In this document: piece by piece, positions 8,880 to 16,930 of the stretch
Position numbering within the stretch: position 1 is the stretch's first letter
Layout: every line of letters begins with the position of its first letter
Origin: Pedobacter cryoconitis
Lineage (GTDB): Bacteria > Bacteroidota > Bacteroidia > Sphingobacteriales > Sphingobacteriaceae
Length of the DNA stretch: 64,000 nt
NCBI RefSeq assembly: GCF_001590605.1
Contig: NZ_CP014504.1
Span: 1,860,001 to 1,924,000, forward strand
Direction of reading: 5' to 3'
Position numbers and translations under genes: made by a program
The notes under the pieces: generated by a model
What the model was told of the DNA's origin: nothing
What the model saw: the letters and a program-made list of their open reading frames with translations, nothing else
The model's database searches: none

Positions 8880-9467
8880 ATGAAAAAAATAATTTATTCT
8901 CTTTCGATAGCTGCGGCTGCATTGGCATTTCAGAGTTGTAATAGTGGTACTAAAGACACTAAAGAAACCGCTGACAGCGTCAATAAAACAAAAGATACAA
9001 CCTCAAATGTTATGGCTACAGGTGGTATAGCCGTAGAACCATCAGATGCCGAATTTGCTACAAAAGCAGCTGTTGGCGGAATGGCAGAAGTTGAACTAGG
9101 CAAAATGGCCTTAACAAAAGCGACAAATACCCAGCTTAAAGATTTTGCCAAGATGATGGTAAGCGATCACGGTAAGGCAAATGAAGAACTGATGTTAATC
9201 GCTAAAAATAAAAACATCACATTACCTGCTGCTGTGGATGAAGATCACCAGAAAAAAATGAATGACCTTAGTAAAAAATCTGGTAAAGACTTTGACAAAG
9301 CTTATGCTGAAGCCATGGTTGATGGACATAAAAGCACGCTCAAATTAATGCAGGACGAATCAAAAGATGGTAAAGATGCAGATCTTAAGGCATTTGCTTC
9401 TAAAACCACTCCAGTTGTTCAGGCACATTTAGATATGATCAATAAGATTCATGACAGCATGAAATAA
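8880..9467 (+). CDS. DUF4142 lipoprotein
   Basis: 195 residues. The signal peptide ends with FQSC, giving a lipidated Cys at about residue 20. A Thr/Lys/Asp-rich tether then leads to a four-helix DUF4142 domain (about 55-193) with the typical pattern AxxGGMAEVELGKMAL...LKDFAKMMVxDHxKAN. DUF4142 is a ferritin-like helical fold common in Bacteroidota envelopes and often stress-linked. The gene is monocistronic: a divergent promoter lies upstream and a perfect hairpin 5 bp downstream. Confidence 0.9.
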   Translation: MKKIIYSLSIAAAALAFQSCNSGTKDTKETADSVNKTKDTTSNVMATGGIAVEPSDAEFATKAAVGGMAEVELGKMALTKATNTQLKDFAKMMVSDHGKANEELMLIAKNKNITLPAAVDEDHQKKMNDLSKKSGKDFDKAYAEAMVDGHKSTLKLMQDESKDGKDADLKAFASKTTPVVQAHLDMINKIHDSMK

Positions 9468-9472
9468 TCAAA

Positions 9473-9504
9473 AAGAGCGGTATTATGAATACAATACCGC
9501 TCTT
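9473..9504. terminator. Bidirectional terminator between convergent genes
   Basis: Perfect 12-bp inverted repeat AAGAGCGGTATT / AATACCGCTCTT with an 8-nt loop. It sits between the DUF4142 gene (+) and the 9511-10104 gene (-), both of which end next to it. Confidence 0.8.
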
Positions 9505-9510
9505 CTCTCG

Positions 9511-10104
9511 TTACAATTTGGCTAAAAACCGGTTGATCCTGAATAGGTGATGTTCATCATCATATTTTATTAAATCGGAATCAGTTTGGAAATTAGCATC
9601 TATGATATCAAAAGCAGGCTGGTCTTTGAAAGTTCTTTTAAGGTTAGCTAAAGAAAGTAAATGAATTTCACCAGCTACTCCATTGCTAAAATAATATTGA
9701 ACTAATGGTTTAAAGCCAGTTTGTTTATTACCTGCTTGCTCGGTTTTGTAAATAACTACGCTACCATTTTCCAGTATTTTATATTTAGTACTATAGCTTT
9801 TATAAAATCTGTAATCACTCCCATCTTTATCTCTATAGCCATAAATACTGTCTTTTGAGAATTCATGATTTTCCCCATTATGACTTATTCTTAGTGTTTT
9901 ACCACCAAAAAAGTCATTTAAACGAAGTTTATTATTTGTAGACTGATCGCCGGCAAGATGCAATTGTTTGTTTTTATAATCAGCTGCGGTAAGATAAATC
10001 CCACTTTTTGGATCAGTCGTTACCGGATTTAAGTGTGCTGCCTGTGCAATTATATTTGATAAAAATAGAGCAGGCAGAATCATTGAAAACTTTAAATATT
10101 TCAT
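9511..10104 (-). CDS. Exported protein of unknown function
   Basis: 197 residues with a clear signal peptide cleaved after about IIAQA (residue 22). The mature part is mostly beta-strand and turn with many charged and aromatic residues, and no motif I recognise. It has no Cys for lipidation, so it is probably periplasmic. The upstream gene on the same strand is separated by 107 bp and a hairpin, so this is likely a single-gene unit. Confidence 0.7.
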   Translation of the reverse strand: MKYLKFSMILPALFLSNIIAQAAHLNPVTTDPKSGIYLTAADYKNKQLHLAGDQSTNNKLRLNDFFGGKTLRISHNGENHEFSKDSIYGYRDKDGSDYRFYKSYSTKYKILENGSVVIYKTEQAGNKQTGFKPLVQYYFSNGVAGEIHLLSLANLKRTFKDQPAFDIIDANFQTDSDLIKYDDEHHLFRINRFLAKL

Positions 10105-10168
10105 TTTTTATGTCTTTATATGAATTAAAAAATCAGAGTTGATGATTATTACAGCGTAATAATCCAGG

Positions 10169-10194
10169 TTTAAACAAATAGAAATTTGTTTAAA
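10169..10194 (-). terminator. AT-rich hairpin downstream of the Cys-rich small protein gene
   Basis: Perfect 11-bp inverted repeat TTTAAACAAAT / ATTTGTTTAAA with loop AGAA, 17 bp past the stop at 10212 and before the next minus-strand gene. Probably a terminator; an operator for the 10104 gene is an alternative. Confidence 0.45.
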
Positions 10195-10211
10195 TACAAT
10201 TTGGGGTTTGC

Positions 10212-10595
10212 TCAGATTCGGTAGGTACAGTTAAAAATATAAATAGGAATTTCACCATGTAATGGAGATGAGGATGCGGAATAAGCAATAAAAACAAGTT
10301 TAATAATAGTAAAACCAGAATTAGGATAGTAGCTATCAAAAGTGGCTGGAAACTGTTTGGAAAAACACTTTACGGCACTACTTAGCTGTCCGGAAAGAAG
10401 ATGAGTATCTTCTATTTTTAAATTATTAAATTGATTTTCACAGCACCTTTCCTTTTCATATTTTTCATGATCAGCTTGTTTAAAAGTAAAGGACACAGAT
10501 TTAAGCTGTCCACAACAATTAGACTGTTTCATGCCAAAACCGAAGCTGGTTGTAGCATACAAAAGTAACAGTAATATGGACAGTGCTTTTTTCAT
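10212..10595 (-). CDS. Small exported Cys-rich protein, HYC_CC_PP-like
   Basis: 127 residues. An N-terminal signal peptide (to about FGFG) is followed by CCGQLKSVSF and then RCCENQFNNLKIE. The layout of two cysteine clusters separated by about 25 residues resembles the Bacteroidota HYC_CC_PP family, usually found beside metal-related TonB receptors. Here the HYC signature is replaced by SNCC and no receptor is adjacent. A role in metal binding is inferred from the cysteines. Confidence 0.6.
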   Translation of the reverse strand: MKKALSILLLLLYATTSFGFGMKQSNCCGQLKSVSFTFKQADHEKYEKERCCENQFNNLKIEDTHLLSGQLSSAVKCFSKQFPATFDSYYPNSGFTIIKLVFIAYSASSSPLHGEIPIYIFNCTYRI

Positions 10596-10676
10596 TTCAG
10601 GTATAAAATTATCGAAATTTCATTAAACACATGCTATAACAGCTTGATTTATGCTTTTTGATGACAAAGAAGCGAG

Positions 10677-11318
10677 CTAAGCATGCCGGTTAGTTAAAGC
10701 AACTTTAATACCAAGAATAACCAGTGTGATGCCACAAAATTTATTGATATATCCGGAAATCTTATTATTGTCTTTAAGTCTGATGAAAAATGCAGAAGCA
10801 AAAACTGCCAATATCAGACACCAAATCGTACCCATAGTAATAAATGTGAAGCCAAGGGTCATAAATGGCCATACGGTATTTTTCAAAGCTGGATCAATAA
10901 ATTGAGGCAAAAAGGCGATAAAAAACAAAGCCACTTTAGGATTTAAGACATTGGTAATAATGCCATCTCTATAAACCTTTAAATAATTGGAAGTTTTTTT
11001 AGACGTATTGATAACTGTACTTAACTGAGATTTGCCAAAAAGCATTTTCAGCCCAATATAAATGATATAGGCAGCTCCCGCATATTTAATGATATTAAAT
11101 AGTATTATAGACTCAGCAATAATAATAGAAAGTCCGAATGCCGCTAAAAGAGTATGTATTAAGGTTCCTGTTCCAATTCCCAGTGCAGATATAATTCCAG
11201 CCTTTCTGCCTTGCGCAATACTCCGCGACAGAATAAATATAGTGTCGTTTCCTGGAGTGATATTCAGCAATAGTGCAGTTAGTAAAAAGGTTTCAAAATT
11301 TATGATTCCGGTCATCAT
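10677..11318 (-). CDS. LysE/RhtB-family exporter
   Basis: 213 residues with about six hydrophobic segments. The N-terminal LysE pattern is NITPGNDTIFILSRSIAQGRKAGIISALGIGTG, shortened here by family variation. The central LNPKVALFFIAFLPQFI motif is intact. Members export amino acids or small metabolites from the cytoplasm. It starts 5 bp after the helicase stop on the same strand, so it is probably the last gene of that operon, although no functional link is obvious. Confidence 0.9.
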   Translation of the reverse strand: MMTGIINFETFLLTALLLNITPGNDTIFILSRSIAQGRKAGIISALGIGTGTLIHTLLAAFGLSIIIAESIILFNIIKYAGAAYIIYIGLKMLFGKSQLSTVINTSKKTSNYLKVYRDGIITNVLNPKVALFFIAFLPQFIDPALKNTVWPFMTLGFTFITMGTIWCLILAVFASAFFIRLKDNNKISGYINKFCGITLVILGIKVALTNRHA

Positions 11319-11323
11319 ACAAT

Positions 11324-14300
11324 TTATATTGAATTAATTTTTAAATAGGCGCCATCCCTGGCCACTAATCCATTGTCGACACCCGAATCGATTATAATTA
11401 ATAATTCCTTTCTGATATCCTCAGTAACTCTGTTAAATCCAAATAACCTGGCAATCAAAGGAACGGCCACATCAGCTTGTATAGCAATAGAATCTTCCAC
11501 AACTTTTTTAATGGCAAGATCCATTTCTTCTGGTGAGATCAGTGCAATTTTTCTAGATCCAGGAGAAAGTTTACTTCTGTCACGTATGACCGGCGTTACC
11601 CTATCAACAGCCCATAAAAAATCTCCTTTTCTTGAAATAATACCAGAAGTAATTGCATAATTTACAGCAGCATTGATTGTATATCTGATACGGGACCCGA
11701 TTTTGCTTGCACCAGCAGCATCTGCAAGCCTTCTTGCTACTTCTTCAAAATGCACTGGTCCTTCTACATTGACTACCTCATTAATCCAGCTTGCGAGCCT
11801 GCCAAAAGGAACCAGATGCAACTCTTCAAACATTATCTCTCCCGGCAACACAGCCAGAGTATAGAAAGGGATTTCGACTGTTATTTCCACTTTGGCCTCA
11901 CGAACCAGTGCTTTAACTTCCTGCTCCAGCTCTTCATCCACAAGATCATCTAAAGAAATTTGCTTTTTAGCGCTTTCAATTGCAGCGACCAAACGCTCTA
12001 ATTCTCTCTCAGGATTTCTATACCACTCCGGACTCCATATCTTAAAAATCTTCCAGCCAATATTTTCCAGAACTTGTTTACGAAGTCTATCGCGATCTCT
12101 GGCAGATTTAGCCTGACTATAGGATTCCCCATCACATTCTATACCCATTAAATAACGACCTGGATTAGCTGTGTCTACTACAGCAAGGTCTATATAAAAA
12201 CCTTCAGACCCGACTTTTTTACGGACAGTATACCCTGACTTTACCAGGTGTTCATAAATATGATCTTCGAAAGGACGGATAACAGGTACAGGCAAATCTT
12301 GTTGTGTATCAAAAGTACCATGCTGAGCGAAATATAAGAAGCTCTTCAGCGCTCTGATACCAAACCTGGTCGTTGCAGTTGGATTGATATCCTCAGCTGT
12401 AATATTTGTAAATATCTCACACCTGTACTTTGCACGGGTGATTAATACATTTAATCTTCTTTCTCCACCTTCATTATTGAGTGGGCCAAAGCTCATCGGA
12501 ACTTTTCCGTCCTCAATCCGTCCATATCCAATACTGATAAAGATTACATCCCGTTCATCTCCCTGAACATTTTCAAGATTTTTAACAAAAAACGGTTCAT
12601 GACTATGGCTCCTGAAAAAGCTTTCAGTTTCCGGATTTTGACGTCTTTTAATCTCTATTGCATTCTGAATAGATTGCATTTGAGCTGTACTGAAAGCTAC
12701 AACTCCAAGGCTTTGTTTTGGGTTTTTCAAAGCATGCTCCATTACTGCATGCGCTACAGCTTCAGATTCTACTGGATTAGTACGGGTTTTACCCCGGTCG
12801 TACACAGCATCAGGCAAATGATGGAACACCAATCCCATTCTATGTTTAGATCCAGGACTTGGAAAGATCACTAGTTTGTTTTCATAAAACTCATGATTAG
12901 ACAGGCTAATCAATGATTCATGCCTGCTTCTGTAATGCCAGCGCAGCATCCGTTGCGGAGCCCCCTGTCCGTCACACATTCCCAGAATACTTTGTATATC
13001 GGCAGTAACATTTTCTTCATCCTCTACTTCTGCGTTCATTTTATCGAAGAAACTGGTTGGTGGCAGCTGTTTGGTATCACCAACAACCACCAGTTGCTTC
13101 CCTCTGAGTAAAGCACCCAGCGCTTCAACAGGTCTGACCTGGCTCGCCTCATCAAAAATTACCAGATCAAAATCAATACTGCCTGGAGATAAGAAATTAG
13201 CGATAGACATTGGACTCATCATAAAAACAGGCTTAATAGTCTGAATAGCCAGTCCGGCCTCCAGCATAAGTTTTCTGATTGGCATATGACGTGCACGTTT
13301 ATTAAATTCACTACGCAATACATTCCATTGACCCCCGCCCTCTTGTTTAGGGACAGATTCAAAATGCTTCAAAGCCACTCTTGCCCGGTTATACTGAAGA
13401 TTCAGCAAATCAGTCTTATTGAACTTATTGATGATTTCTTCATGAGAAGTACGTTCAAATCCTCGTAATGCTGATTTTTCGGTCATTACTGTTTTGATCA
13501 GATATTCGTACCAGGTCTTCTGCAAAGCAATTTTTAAATAATTGGCAGCTCCTTCCCAATTTAATGAAGCCTTGATCAGGTTATCAAATCCATCTTTTTG
13601 TACCGACTGGGAAAGGTTGTTCCATTGAACAGCTTGTTGAATTTCGCCAATTCTCAACTTCCATTCTTTTAATTTTAAGAGCTGCTCATTAAAAGGCAAT
13701 TCTCTGAAATACTGATTTGAATCCATCAATTTTTCATCTAAATCAAGTTTCTTAAATACAGCAACAATACTTGCCTGGTAATTTACCAAAAGATCTTTCA
13801 ATTTAGACAGGTGTTCCTTAACCAGCACTGGATTTTCGTTTCTGCTTAGAAAAGCTAATACCAATATTGGATAATTGTCAGCAGAAATATGACGATGTAG
13901 TTCAGTCAGGAATGCTGCTACTCCTTTTAAGGATTCCCAGTTCGTCTTCAACTTCCTCCATCTGCTTCCAAATAAACGAACGGCAAGCGCTGAATTCTCA
14001 TCGAGTATGTTACTTAATCGCTTAGCAGCAATGATATCATCAATATATTTTATTTTATCATTCAGGTTCTCAGGCAAAGTGATCCTTGTAAAGGAAGCTA
14101 ACTGTTTAACACTTCTTTTATAATCCCCTAAAAGAAATTTATACCATTTATGACCATGCGTAATCAGATTTTGACGCAGTTCCAGTACTTGCTGATCCCA
14201 GGCTTCCGGATAGAATATGTTTTCATACTGTGCATGTAACGCTGAAAGACCGGCACCTGTTTGAAAGAGCTCTTCAATATCTTCATGATTCAATGTCCAT

Positions 14301-16021
14301 GCCTGATCTTTTACTGCAATGCCCCTCAAATCCGGACTTTCACTTAAAAAGCTCATCAGTGCGATTAGTTTCTCTGTATAGGTTAAAGATAATGAAGCTT
14401 CAGTACCGATAAAAGATGAAGCACCCTCAATCTCTGCCTGTAAGTTTTCAGTTATAGTTAATGCCTGATCAATAATTTCAGTTGCCACCTCATTTTCATG
14501 TGGCAGGAAAAGTGTTAATCTTGTTCCATAGAAAAGTAATCCGGATGGTTCTCCAATATCTTTTAATCTTGCTTCTATCAAATCTGCACTCACAGAAGCC
14601 CGGCGCATTGTATCTGCATTCCAGGATTCGATGTTCTCTATAGGTATGGCAGGAAGTTTGAGTGCACCAAGCTGGGCTGATATTTCTAATAAGTACCCTA
14701 TTACTTTATGCGCAGAAAGCCCACTTTGCTCAATCAAATCATTCACTGAATTGCAATACTTGTTCAAGATATCTTTATAAGAATCCAATTGCAAAATTTC
14801 GTCCCGTAAATGGGTTAATGTTGGCTTACCTAAATCTAATACCCGCTTTAATTCCTCATGTAAATCTCTTTTGTTGGCTTTATGACTATGAAGCTCCAAA
14901 CAAGCTTCACCAAGATTAATGGAATCTAATCTTCGTTTCACGACTTCAAGAGCGGCCATCTTCTCGGCAACAAATAGAACCTTTTTGCCCTGACCTACTG
15001 CATTTGCGATAATATTGGTAATCGTTTGAGATTTACCGGTACCAGGAGGCCCTTGTATGACCATATTTCGTCCTTCATGTACGGCTAACATTGCTAAGAC
15101 CTGTGAACTATCTGCGTCTACCACATGAAATAACTCATGTGCTTTTGTTTCTTGGTCTAAATTATGTTCTTCAGTAGCCGTTGGTTTGGGTTCATTAAAT
15201 CCTCCGCCAAATAGAGACATCAAGATTGGATGATCAAATGGTTTATTGCCCTCCGGCCATTTACTACTATCCAGATCATGATAAATCATGAATTTTCCAA
15301 AAGAGAAAAAGCCAAGTTCAATTGCATTGGCATCCATCTTCCAAGGCGCCTGATGACTTATTCTTTTTTGAATATCTTCAAAATAATTATTGATATCAAA
15401 ATCGTCTGAATCTGGTAAATCTGGAATTGTTATATTAAAATCAGCCATCATTTTGGCCTGCAGTGAAAGATTGGCGCCAACCTCACCGCCTGTAAAGCGT
15501 AGTCTGAATCTTTCATTGGCACTAGACCGTTCTAAAGATACAGGAATTAATACTAAGGGGGCCAATCTAACGTCATCTGTATTGCCCTTGTCATACCAAT
15601 TTAGCATACCTAAAGCCAAGTACAAGATATTTACGCCCTGTTCCTCGATGCTGGTCTTCGCAAAATAATAAGTATTGAGAATTTTTGTTTGCAGCTTTTG
15701 TTCATTTTCATTAGTCTGCAAGCGGGTATCATGCTGCGCACCCTGTAATTCTTCTTCGCTAAGCACTGGAAGTTCTGGCAATTCATCTTCCTGTTCTTCT
15801 TCTTTCCCTGCGCTGCCCAAAAAGGTCATCGCTTTGTTCTGCTTTACAAGAATATCATATATAGATGTTGAATTTTCCTGAATAATACGAAGTCCTCTTG
15901 CTTTTGGCGTTTTATAATTCAAAAGCGTATTCCGCATACCAAGATCAAGTAATTCTTTTCTTGAGGCTTCTAGCTTGGGTAATATATTTTCCTGCATCAT
16001 TTGATTAACCGCCAATTTCAT
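11324..16021 (-). CDS. DUF4011/SF1 helicase fused to Vsr-like nuclease and DUF3320
   Basis: 1565 residues. Order: DUF4011-like N-terminus (LLDLGMRNTLLNYK), Walker A GPPGTGKS at about 324-331, and a long helical insertion. Walker B is FDEAS near 956, followed by GDTKQLPP and the motif VI-like LNVLITRAKYR. A PD-(D/E)xK/Vsr-type domain follows with FYIDLAVVD, IECDGESY (near 1293) and IWSPEWY, then a DUF3320-like C-terminus. The helicase core is COG1112/UPF1-like. Such fusions are suspected anti-phage or nucleic-acid quality-control enzymes. The start overlaps the YjbR-like gene by 17 bp; Met8 and Met9 are alternative starts. All key motifs look intact. Confidence 0.9.
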   Translation of the reverse strand: MKLAVNQMMQENILPKLEASRKELLDLGMRNTLLNYKTPKARGLRIIQENSTSIYDILVKQNKAMTFLGSAGKEEEQEDELPELPVLSEEELQGAQHDTRLQTNENEQKLQTKILNTYYFAKTSIEEQGVNILYLALGMLNWYDKGNTDDVRLAPLVLIPVSLERSSANERFRLRFTGGEVGANLSLQAKMMADFNITIPDLPDSDDFDINNYFEDIQKRISHQAPWKMDANAIELGFFSFGKFMIYHDLDSSKWPEGNKPFDHPILMSLFGGGFNEPKPTATEEHNLDQETKAHELFHVVDADSSQVLAMLAVHEGRNMVIQGPPGTGKSQTITNIIANAVGQGKKVLFVAEKMAALEVVKRRLDSINLGEACLELHSHKANKRDLHEELKRVLDLGKPTLTHLRDEILQLDSYKDILNKYCNSVNDLIEQSGLSAHKVIGYLLEISAQLGALKLPAIPIENIESWNADTMRRASVSADLIEARLKDIGEPSGLLFYGTRLTLFLPHENEVATEIIDQALTITENLQAEIEGASSFIGTEASLSLTYTEKLIALMSFLSESPDLRGIAVKDQAWTLNHEDIEELFQTGAGLSALHAQYENIFYPEAWDQQVLELRQNLITHGHKWYKFLLGDYKRSVKQLASFTRITLPENLNDKIKYIDDIIAAKRLSNILDENSALAVRLFGSRWRKLKTNWESLKGVAAFLTELHRHISADNYPILVLAFLSRNENPVLVKEHLSKLKDLLVNYQASIVAVFKKLDLDEKLMDSNQYFRELPFNEQLLKLKEWKLRIGEIQQAVQWNNLSQSVQKDGFDNLIKASLNWEGAANYLKIALQKTWYEYLIKTVMTEKSALRGFERTSHEEIINKFNKTDLLNLQYNRARVALKHFESVPKQEGGGQWNVLRSEFNKRARHMPIRKLMLEAGLAIQTIKPVFMMSPMSIANFLSPGSIDFDLVIFDEASQVRPVEALGALLRGKQLVVVGDTKQLPPTSFFDKMNAEVEDEENVTADIQSILGMCDGQGAPQRMLRWHYRSRHESLISLSNHEFYENKLVIFPSPGSKHRMGLVFHHLPDAVYDRGKTRTNPVESEAVAHAVMEHALKNPKQSLGVVAFSTAQMQSIQNAIEIKRRQNPETESFFRSHSHEPFFVKNLENVQGDERDVIFISIGYGRIEDGKVPMSFGPLNNEGGERRLNVLITRAKYRCEIFTNITAEDINPTATTRFGIRALKSFLYFAQHGTFDTQQDLPVPVIRPFEDHIYEHLVKSGYTVRKKVGSEGFYIDLAVVDTANPGRYLMGIECDGESYSQAKSARDRDRLRKQVLENIGWKIFKIWSPEWYRNPERELERLVAAIESAKKQISLDDLVDEELEQEVKALVREAKVEITVEIPFYTLAVLPGEIMFEELHLVPFGRLASWINEVVNVEGPVHFEEVARRLADAAGASKIGSRIRYTINAAVNYAITSGIISRKGDFLWAVDRVTPVIRDRSKLSPGSRKIALISPEEMDLAIKKVVEDSIAIQADVAVPLIARLFGFNRVTEDIRKELLIIIDSGVDNGLVARDGAYLKINSI

Positions 16022-16355
16022 CCTGCTTATTTTTAGGCAGGTTATTAAATATCAATTCATATGAATGATCTATAATCTCATGCAATTGTTTGAAATTGAG
16101 ACGGCCATTCATATAAACGGTGTTCCAGTGCTTTTTATTCATATGATAGCCTGGTACTATTTCTTCATATTGTTCGCGTAGTATAATTGCACGTTCAGGG
16201 TCACATTTAGCGTTAAAACGATTTCCTTCGGTAAGACCAACAAGCAAAAAAATCTTTTCACCGACTTTAAATACCAGGGTCTCCTCTCCAAACGGAAGAC
16301 CTTCTGTTGCTCCTGGCTTTGATAAACAATAATCTCTTAATTCTTCTATATTCAT
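16005..16355 (-). CDS. MmcQ/YjbR family protein
   Basis: 116 residues, a full-length single domain. Family features are the N-terminal LRDYCLSKPGATEGLPFG, the central ER...LREQY and the HMNKKHWNTVYM segment. YjbR folds resemble a double-wing DNA-binding domain, but the function is unproven. Its last 17 bp overlap the start of the helicase-nuclease gene, so the two are probably translationally coupled. It is the first gene of the three-gene operon. Confidence 0.9.
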   Translation of the reverse strand: MNIEELRDYCLSKPGATEGLPFGEETLVFKVGEKIFLLVGLTEGNRFNAKCDPERAIILREQYEEIVPGYHMNKKHWNTVYMNGRLNFKQLHEIIDHSYELIFNNLPKNKQDEIGG

Positions 16356-16387
16356 ATACTATATCCAAAGATGCTAATTCTATGTAA

Positions 16388-16620
16388 CTATTTTGCTTTT
16401 GTCAACATGATTTTAGCTGCTAGTGAAACCAAAACGCTGGCTATAACCCAATGCTGTATCCTGACCCAAACTGGATTAGCACTAAACCATAGCAGCTTTT
16501 GCAGCTACAAAAATCACGCTAAGATTTACTAGTGCGCTCCAGCACTTCCTATCCGGCCGGGATGTAATGAATATGGCACTAGCTACAATAAGGAAAATTA
16601 AAAATCCTTTTTATGCGATC
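16388..16620 (-). pseudogene. Remnant of a membrane transporter gene (possibly LysE/RhtB type)
   Basis: On the minus strand one frame reads a hydrophobic stretch, FLIFLIVASAIFI...RPDRKCWSALVNL, up to a stop near 16490. Shifting frame by one there continues into RIQHWVIASVLVSLAAKIML and a stop at 16388-16390. The amphipathic C-terminus resembles LysE-family ends (compare LVILGIKVALT in the intact gene at 10677). I find no start codon and an in-frame stop lies just upstream. It looks like the decayed 3' part of a transporter gene. Family assignment is tentative. Confidence 0.4.
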
Positions 16621-16883
16621 ATTGGAATCAAGTCAGCTTTTTGTTAAAATTGAAATACAACTGTTAATCTACATTATTAACAATATTAAAGCAATTTAAT
16701 TTTTAAAACGCCCATTTAATCTATTCCGAAAAATTAGCGTCGTTATGGCCCGTGAAATTCAATAACAGGAAATAAATTATTAGCAGTATGAAAAACCTGT
16801 TGGCATATTTAATTCTTAGAAATTATACTGGACTAAACCCTTTTTATAGCGTGCATATCAATTGATAAACCGCTGCAGTGTTA
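16621..16883. other. Intergenic region before the first TonB receptor
   Basis: AT-rich DNA with no credible gene between the decayed transporter and the promoter at 16884. I see no riboswitch-like structure. Confidence 0.4.
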
Positions 16884-16914
16884 TTTGTATTAAATCCAGA
16901 TAAAAGTATATTTG
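16884..16914 (+). promoter_or_regulatory. Bacteroidota promoter of the TonB receptor/PepSY operon
   Basis: TTTG at 16884-16887, a 19-bp spacer, and TATATTTG at 16907-16914 match the -33/-7 consensus (TTG, TAnnTTTG). The start codon is at 16931, so the leader is very short. Confidence 0.7.
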
Positions 16915-16930
16915 CCGGAAATCAACATCC

